Part shown: positions 15,301-20,099 of the stretch, piece after piece
Numbering within the stretch: the stretch's first letter is position 1
How the letters are laid out: each line of letters opens with the position of its first letter
Origin: Beroe ovata
Taxonomy: Eukaryota > Ctenophora > Nuda > Beroida > Beroidae
Assembly (NCBI GenBank): GCA_946803715.1
Contig: CAMPET010000052.1
Span: 281,206 to 301,304, forward strand
Direction: 5' to 3'
Length of the DNA stretch: 20,099 nt
Translations under genes and position numbers: made by a program
The notes under the pieces: model-generated
The model's input: the letters and a program-made list of their open reading frames with translations, nothing else
Told to the model about the DNA's origin: nothing
Databases searched by the model: none

Positions 15301-17421
15301 CGATGTGTGCGATGTCTCCAATGTTGGTGAAGTCAGTATCGAGCTCTGGGTCGGCTGGGCAGGCGGCTGCGAAAAGGGATGGTGTCAACAGCATGGTGTC
15401 ACTTGATTTTACTGATGTGTCAATAGTGCTACGATAGCCTAGCCTTGGCCGCTAAGATGCCAAGTGCCTAAGATCTCATTAGTCCTTGTGAAGTGGCACA
15501 ATCTGTTATTCTTGTCACACTATAATATCTACCATATCATTTGGATCGTTGCCAACTTACGGACACAAGCCGGGCAGTCTCCGACGCACGAATACACTCC
15601 GCTCAAAGCAGCTCCGTCGGTAGTACCCGTGCACAGGAAGTCGTAGCTGGCGGGAGCGTCTTGAGCGATCTTGAACCCGTCGTTACAGATGACCTGGTGG
15701 ACTTTGTACTCACTATGACTATTGCTGTTTGGCTGTTGTGTGTGTGTGTGTGTGTGTGGGTGTGTGTGAGTGCGTGTGTATGTGAGGGTGTGAGGCGTGT
15801 TGGTGACGTAATCATTGCTAGATAACTACATGGCATAGTTGCATCATCCTGTTATACACTGGTATCTGTGTATGATATACACAGACACCAGACGACTTTN
15901 GTGTGTGTGTGTGTGTGTGTGGGTGCTCCCAGAGTCCCAGATCACTCATATAACATATCATGTTCACATTATGTTTTTATCCCCGGGAAATCGTATTGAA
16001 GCCTGTCAATTGCGGCACAATGGTGTACTCACGGCGGCAGTTACAACTCCGCCACTGCTTGTAGGGGCGTCAATCACCACTCTGTCAACATTGACTGGGC
16101 TTCCCTCTACAGTTGTTGGGTTAGCTGGGCACTGGGCTGCGGGAGTCAGGGTTATCAGATCTCTGATTTGTTATTCAGGGAGAAGTTCAGTACGAATATG
16201 ATTGATTGATTGGTTGATTGATTGATTTATTGGACTAAATTCTTCCGGGGTATTTATCTATCGATTATTTCCCACAAAACCCCCATTTCATGGCGAAAGG
16301 TTCCCCACTATTGAGAGGTGCTTTACCGTAACAACTGGAGTCTGACACATCCTCATGGATAGCAAAGGTGTTGCCGCCATTGTCATCATTCCCCGTACAG
16401 TAACCGTAAACGGCGGGCACATTGGCATCGAAAGCGTATCCTTCAGAGCACTTCAGTGGGTAGAAGACTGGGGAGAGAGGGGAAAGATTTTCAGGGATCA
16501 GCCATATTAAGTGAGCACAGTTAACGTTTGACAACTTTTCAAGAAATGGTATCATTTGTTTCTGATTTAAACTGTTCGTTATCAGACTATACTCACCATT
16601 TGTTTCTGTTTCTCTTCGTTTTCGTTCAACCGGGGTTACATCGCCGCCAGTTTCACCACCGGTTTCGCCGCCAGTTTCGCCGCCAGTTTCAGCTTCACCG
16701 CCAGTTTCGCCGCCAGTTTCACCTCCTGTTTCAGTTTCACCGCCAGTTTCACCTCCGGTTTCACTTTCACCTCCGGTTTCGCCGCCAGTTTCACCGCCAG
16801 TTTCACCGCCAGTTTCGCCGCCAGTTTCGCCTCCAGTTTCACCTCCAGTTTCACTTTCACCACCAGTTTCACCTCCAGTTTCTTCCTCAACGGTGATAAG
16901 ATCCACATGGTTTACGTGGAAATCGGGATCGATGTAGAGTTTGGTGGCAGTGTTGATAGTCTAAAAAGAGTGTGGTTAGTTGTAGGTAATTCATCAAACA
17001 CGCAGTCATTATCACTATCAGTATGAGTATTAGAGTTGTAGGATCTACTTACGTTTGCGCAGACAGCTGCAGTAGAAGAATCCACACACTTGGAGTAGAC
17101 AGTGAGCACGGCATCTTCAGTAACCTCCCCTCCCAAAACTCCGTCCACACAATCGTACTTGTAGTAACCGACCAGAGTGCTTCCCTCCACACACGCGAGC
17201 CCAAGTGGCGCGTCACGGAGAGTCCTGAAGCCGCCGACGGCGCATTTCTCGAAGTCATACTCTGCGGTGGCAGTGTAGGTTTCCTCGTCTGTGTCAAAAC
17301 AGTGAAGCTCCGTTTCCATGAAGTATGGGTCGATGAGAGTGCGGTAGTTGCACCGAGACTCAGACACCGTGAGTTGAGTGTAGCACGCCAGGATGGCGAT
17401 GAACAGAGGTCCCATCAACAT
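12360..17421 (-). CDS. Unrecognised modular cysteine-rich, probably GPI-anchored surface protein, 15 exons
   Basis: Exons in order: 17421-17053, 16960-16597, 16467-16327, 16136-16033, 15693-15561, 15366-15243, 14906-14791, 14646-14557, 14388-14254, 14144-14038, 13869-13743, 13571-13473, 13213-13100, 12893-12763, 12473-12360. All phases agree, giving 755 residues. Exon 1 begins with a signal peptide (MLMGPLFIAILACYTQ) followed by a Cys-rich head. Exon 2 carries a Gly-Glu-Thr-Gly tract (about 150-229) and RKRR at 236-239, a furin-type site. Then come modules of 71-80 residues, each from two exons: the first half starts near P-x-C-PANP or P-V-C, the second has C..GF....A..Y.F.C and a DCP.C end. 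The last exon ends in SLTATILLFIIPYFLL, fitting a GPI signal or short membrane anchor. Parts such as KYTITCDT resemble sushi domains, but the cysteine pattern does not match firmly. The 15243 donor is the weakest join (TTGG/GTGCGA); it is supported by the 16-residue alignment GFALAVDAAPSYDVTC with GFKIAQDAPASYDFLC. Confidence 0.82.
12649..12743. repeat. Inverted repeat flanking a TTATTGTTG tandem array
   Basis: CTTGTGCCTGTCTCGA at 12649-12664 is complementary at 14 of 16 positions to TCGACACCGGCACAAG at 12728-12743. The interior is about five copies of a 12-base TTATTGTTGTC-like unit. It lies in the intron before the last exon of the modular gene. Confidence 0.65.
13403..13403. other. Single-N contig join in intron
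   Basis: A lone N interrupts a C/T-rich stretch inside the intron 13214-13472 of the modular gene. Flanking exons remain in phase, so no coding loss is indicated. Confidence 0.8.
13608..13712. repeat. TCATCAGTGATCTG tandem and inverted repeat
   Basis: Copies of ATCATCAGTGATCTGTCATC repeat in the intron 13572-13742 and contain the dyad TCATCAGTGATGA, so the strand can fold on itself. Not coding. Confidence 0.7.
14634..14704. repeat. 46-base offset duplication of the 3' splice site of exon 14646-14557
   Basis: TTGTCACACATGGCTGAAAC and the following bases occur at 14634 and again at 14680. On the - strand this copies the acceptor CATTGTTTCAG and the first coding bases CCATGTGTGACAA. The upstream copy would meet TGA two codons later, so it is a decoy acceptor; the downstream one is used in the model. 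Confidence 0.75.
14990..15240. repeat. Degenerate roughly 100-base intronic repeat of CTCACC and AATCTGAACTCA units
   Basis: CTCAGTTTGCCCCTCACCAG, ATCAACTCACACCTCACCAC and CCAATCTGAACTCA follow each other in about two and a half cycles. The stretch fills the intron between exons 15366-15243 and 14906-14791 of the modular gene. Confidence 0.65.
15737..15795. repeat. GT microsatellite with degenerate tail
   Basis: About eleven GT dinucleotides followed by GGGTGTGTGTGAGTGCGTGTG lie in the intron 15694-16032 of the modular gene. Confidence 0.85.
15859..15920. repeat. Hairpin, N join at 15900 and second GT microsatellite
   Basis: CTGGTATCTGTGTATG (15859-15874) pairs at 14 of 16 positions with 15876-15891, almost without a loop. 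A single N at 15900 and a GT run follow. Hairpin plus dinucleotide run explains why assembly broke here. All intronic. Confidence 0.7.
16199..16234. repeat. ATTG microsatellite
   Basis: About eight ATTG-like units with one GGTTG interruption occur just after the possible alternative stop of the modular gene. The - strand reads CAAT units and includes the AATAAA hexamer. Confidence 0.85.
16265..16326 (-). other. Possible alternative 3' end of the modular gene (read-through of exon 3)
   Basis: If the exon 3 donor at 16326-16325 (G/GTAAAG) is not used, the frame continues for 20 codons to a TAA at 16267-16265. An AATAAA hexamer follows 34 bases later on the - strand (16231-16226). This would give a short secreted form of about 311 residues without the repeat modules or anchor. 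It could also be chance, as the hexamer lies within an ATTG microsatellite. Confidence 0.4.
16641..16881 (-). repeat. Coding 12-base repeat for Gly-Glu-Thr-Gly tract
   Basis: Units of GGCGAAACTGGC-like sequence, with AGT/TCT-containing variants giving GESETGG, repeat for about 240 bases inside exon 2 of the modular gene. The two shadow frames give long Lys/Val/Leu or Arg/Gln/Phe ORFs that are artefacts. Confidence 0.9.
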
Positions 17422-17454
17422 TCCGAGCCACGAGGGAGAGCTAGGGAGAGTGGA

Positions 17455-17525
17455 ACTGTTACTATCTGTTGTCAGGATGGTTGTCAGGATGGTTGACAGG
17501 AGTGTTTTCAGGAGTGTTGTCAGGG
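17455..17525. repeat. GTTGTCAGGATG 12-base degenerate repeat upstream of the modular gene
   Basis: Five to six variants of GTTGTCAGGATG/GGAGTGTTGTCA lie 35-105 bases before the ATG at 17421, likely in the 5' UTR or promoter. No TATA box was seen there. Confidence 0.6.
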
Positions 17526-17766
17526 TGAAGTGTTCGGTAGGTTGATGTGTCGTTAGGGTGACATGTCATGGTGAATTGTTTTCAGAGTTGTGAGTTGTCA
17601 GAACGGTTGTCATGGTGATATGATTCGATGGTAATGTTGTTTTTGAGTTTAGACTGTTACCAGGGTAACAATTGTTACCATGGCACTTGAGCATGATTTG
17701 ACGCACACATCGTAAGGTCTTGTGTCAATTTTGGTTGGTTGGACTAATCTGATCACGTAAAAATAT

Positions 17767-18218
17767 CTAATTGTTCAGGCCGTAGCTGAAGATAATCGAC
17801 TCAATTTCCAATTTATCAAGCAAACATTTGGGAATTGGATATTCGGTAATATCAATGAACGCACTGTCCAAAAATTTGCCAAAGTACTGCTGTAGGATCC
17901 TTATATTTGGCGAGAAGTCATATGAAAATAAGGAAGGATTGGGAGCCGTGTGAAATCACACGATTTTATGCATCTTTCAAGGCCATCAATGTATCCACGA
18001 TCAATCAAAATGCGATTGATGATCAAAGGGAGCAACAATTGACAAAAACAGTTGCAAGATAGAAAAATGAGTTCTCGTAATCTCACTCTATTGTGCATTG
18101 CAAGTGTTTGTAAGTGTGGACAAGCAAGACATGTGACCTTTTTAACAAGACAAAATCCGTGCACGTGACAACGCCACGTGTTCACCTCTACTCTGGCAAC
18201 ACGCCGCACGTGACACAT
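17767..18218 (-). pseudogene. Possible decayed or partly seen coding fragment, family unknown
   Basis: Two overlapping - strand frames look more protein-like than chance. Frame A (18218-17901) contains IINRILIDRGYIDGLERCIK and stops. Frame B, open 17955-17767, encodes QQYFGKFLDSAFIDITEYPI and continues through KLEIESIIFSYGLNN to a TAG. They overlap with a shift of one, as in a frameshifted gene; alternatively B is a last exon with an acceptor after CCTACAG near 17895. No family was recognised and no supporting upstream exons were found. Confidence 0.3.
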
Positions 18219-18268
18219 TCTGACGTTTTTGTATTGTTGCTAACACTCGTCACGTGCAATGTCACGTG
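18162..18268. promoter_or_regulatory. Cluster of five CACGTG E-boxes plus one TGACGT
   Basis: CACGTG begins at 18162, 18175, 18207, 18251 and 18263; TGACGT lies at 18221. Several are in the longer form GCACGTGAC. Chance would give roughly one per several kilobases. The nearest certain gene start is the modular gene, about 740 bases away. The cluster may be a bHLH/bHLH-Zip or bZIP responsive enhancer. Confidence 0.5.
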
Positions 18269-18269
18269 C

Positions 18270-19400
18270 TAATCCGAGAGTGGATAGGCAAGCAGTTATA
18301 CGCTGTTACCATAACGCACTCCAATCCAAACATTGGTCGTGTTGTAGCAATCAACTGCGCGCTCGACTCTGTTTGCGAAAAGACGGATCCGACTGGAAAT
18401 TTTAGAAATTTTTACAAATTTGCATCACTCACAAAGAGCACCATACTTGTTACTTTGAGCATATATTGTAGCCTACATAATATATATGCAGATGAAACCC
18501 GGCCAAAGAAACGCAGTGTTTTAATTAATCCCGAGGAAAATCAGGTACTGAGAAAATATAAACTTGTGTTTGTATAACTAGGAGAGATGAGCTGGATGGA
18601 GAAAGATGGTTTTTGACTCTTCTGGAAAGGTATTTTTGGATCGGTTAGCGGTTTAAAATTTTGAGCACGCCAAAATGATTAAAATGGATCTATCAAATAT
18701 GCGGATTTCTGCACGAGCGTGATTTTGGAAATATCAAGTCAACTTGAATCCAAGTTGGACTTCTCTTAACGAAGCAATAGAGAGCGAGCTTCAATATTTT
18801 AATGGTGCGGCCATTTGTCCATGCCACTGCCAATGCTATGCATGTGTTCTGATTTGGACTCAAAATTCCAGGTAAACTAACTAAATTAATTCCAGTTAAA
18901 CTAAATTATGTACCTACCCGACAGGTTTATGCAGTGCACTCAAAGCCCTAAATATAGGCATCGTAGACCGTGTGCAATAATTTATTATGGTAATTGTATT
19001 AATGGTGTTTTTTATAGTTGACAGTGCGATATATAAAGTTACTCTACACTTATGAGGTGCGTATTTGGCCGTCCTCGAGGCGCGTTAGCAATAGCCGAGT
19101 GAAATTTGGGCAATACCCCGAATTATCGTTATTATTTAACGATGGGAACGAAGGCTACTGTTACAGCTGCATATCAATATTTTAACTCAGATCATACTTG
19201 AAAACATTTCCTTGTGTTTGAAATGGGTGCCATATTTGTAAAGACGTTGCATAATTCAGTTTAATAACTCGGTAAAACTAAAAGTAAAAACCTCGGCCTT
19301 CGGTCACGGTTCATTATTGTATCACGGTTAGTACTTTTTAGTTCTGTTGGCTATCAATTCAATGATTCATCGCACATCTGTGACTTCCACTTTTTAATTG
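18270..19400. other. No supported gene
   Basis: A 107-residue ORF at 18254-18577 has no recognisable domain or flanking splice structure, and the rest is AT-rich with many stops. It contains a near-duplicated pair of AACTAAATT segments around 18875-18905. Nothing further could be supported. Confidence 0.4.
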
Positions 19401-19439
19401 GGGACGGGCCTGATTAACTTAGAGTTAGTGAACTCTTGG

Positions 19440-19716
19440 TCTTATCGGGCATAAGTCCGTTTGCCACTTTGGCGCCGGTCTGATGCCGGTCTAACGCCCT
19501 TCCAAAATCACGAAATGAATGTTCTATATTTGATTGTCCGACGCCATAATTCGGCCGGCTGCGCTGTTTCAGACGGTTTACAGACGGTTTATCAGCCAGC
19601 CTATACTGACAGTGATACATGCCGGCCTGTGTTTTCAGGGGGTTTTCTGGATTGTTTAAGACTGCCCCTATGGAAATTAAGTCCTCTGTGGAAATTAAGT
19701 CCTCTGTGGGCCCCAT
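19440..19716. repeat. Region with several short tandem duplications and higher GC
   Basis: GAAATTAAGTCCTCTGTG is repeated back to back near 19674-19709, CAGACGGTTTA near 19571-19592 and GCCGGTCT twice near 19473-19492. The open frames on both strands are not protein-like. This may be a fragment of a repetitive element, but terminal repeats were not found. Confidence 0.35.
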
Positions 19717-20079
19717 GAAAAATATATCATTATCGGGTCAAGAAAATCCCGTTTTTCGACAAAGTAAGGATTTGGAAGTCGCTGTGAAACTAATAACAAA
19801 TTAGAAAGCAAGTGATGATACTCGGCTCATCAGGGCTACAGAGAATTAGCTCATAATGTCCTTAACGCAAGCACAATCCTATGCTTGCAAACAATGCATG
19901 TATTGCGTGAAACAAATTGTCGTGATTTCACACATCCCAAATAGTACTTCATCACGTTGAAATTTATGAGATGCAAAAATTCTCATCTTCTTGTTTCCAA
20001 GCTCTCATCTGTCTTTGCAAGCAGTAGCAGTACGTAGTCCATGATTTGCTGAGCTCTGACTATTGTATATGATCGTATT

Positions 20080-20099
20080 CACACACACACACACACACA
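20080..20099. repeat. CA microsatellite at window end
   Basis: Ten CA dinucleotides run into the end of the window, so their full length is unknown. Confidence 0.9.

Noticed and set aside
12360-16136. A second, separate gene starting after the stop at 16265
   Set aside because: No ATG or signal peptide lies between 16265 and 16136, and the 16136 exon starts mid-codon after an acceptor; the exon 3 donor at 16326 joins it in frame.
16528-16908. Phe/His/Arg-rich + strand ORF and Lys/Val/Leu-rich - strand ORF
   Set aside because: Shadow frames of the 12-base Gly-Glu-Thr-Gly repeat in exon 2 of the modular gene.
18254-18577. 107-residue + strand ORF
   Set aside because: No recognisable domain, composition not convincing, and no splice or promoter context beyond the nearby E-box cluster.
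19414-19716. 100-residue - strand ORF near window end
   Set aside because: Composition and internal tandem duplication (TEDLISTEDLIS) suggest a repeat by-product, not a gene.

Overview
The window is eukaryotic and almost certainly metazoan nuclear DNA. Genes are split by GT-AG introns with in-phase joins, and introns and flanks are full of short tandem repeats. One gene encodes an SMG6-type nonsense-mediated-decay nuclease, another a papain-like protease ending in a ShKT domain. Small introns and nested genes would fit a compact early-branching marine animal such as a ctenophore or sponge, but the species cannot be proved from sequence alone. Single N characters at 4885, 13403 and 15900 mark contig joins of a draft scaffold.

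Positions 1-11472, + strand: the 3' two thirds of SMG6 (EST1A). I traced 18 consecutive exons whose splice phases all agree. They run from the 14-3-3/TPR-like helical region through a charged linker to a PIN nuclease domain with its acidic residues intact. A 1,939-bp block (2946-4884) is repeated exactly at 4886-6824 across one N. This is best read as an uncollapsed assembly overlap, and one copy completes the gene without any frame problem. Two antisense, apparently intronless genes sit inside consecutive SMG6 introns: a papain-family protease (7134-8384) and a small basic, proline-rich protein of unknown function (9413-10066) that has its own TATA box and a cluster of CRE-like and E-box motifs upstream.

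Positions 12360-17421, - strand: a 15-exon gene convergent with SMG6. It encodes a predicted 755-residue secreted or GPI-anchored protein with a signal peptide, cysteine-rich head, long Gly-Glu-Thr-Gly tract, furin-like RKRR site, a series of about 71-80-residue cysteine modules each made from two exons and bounded by phase-1 introns, and a hydrophobic C-terminal tail. I do not recognise the family. It is the best candidate for something undescribed here.

Positions 17422-20099: mostly non-coding. They hold degenerate 12-bp repeats, a possible decayed or partly seen coding fragment on the - strand (17767-18218), five CACGTG sites within 107 bp (18162-18268), small tandem duplications near 19480-19710 and a terminal CA microsatellite. 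No convincing RNA gene, CRISPR array or intact transposon was seen.
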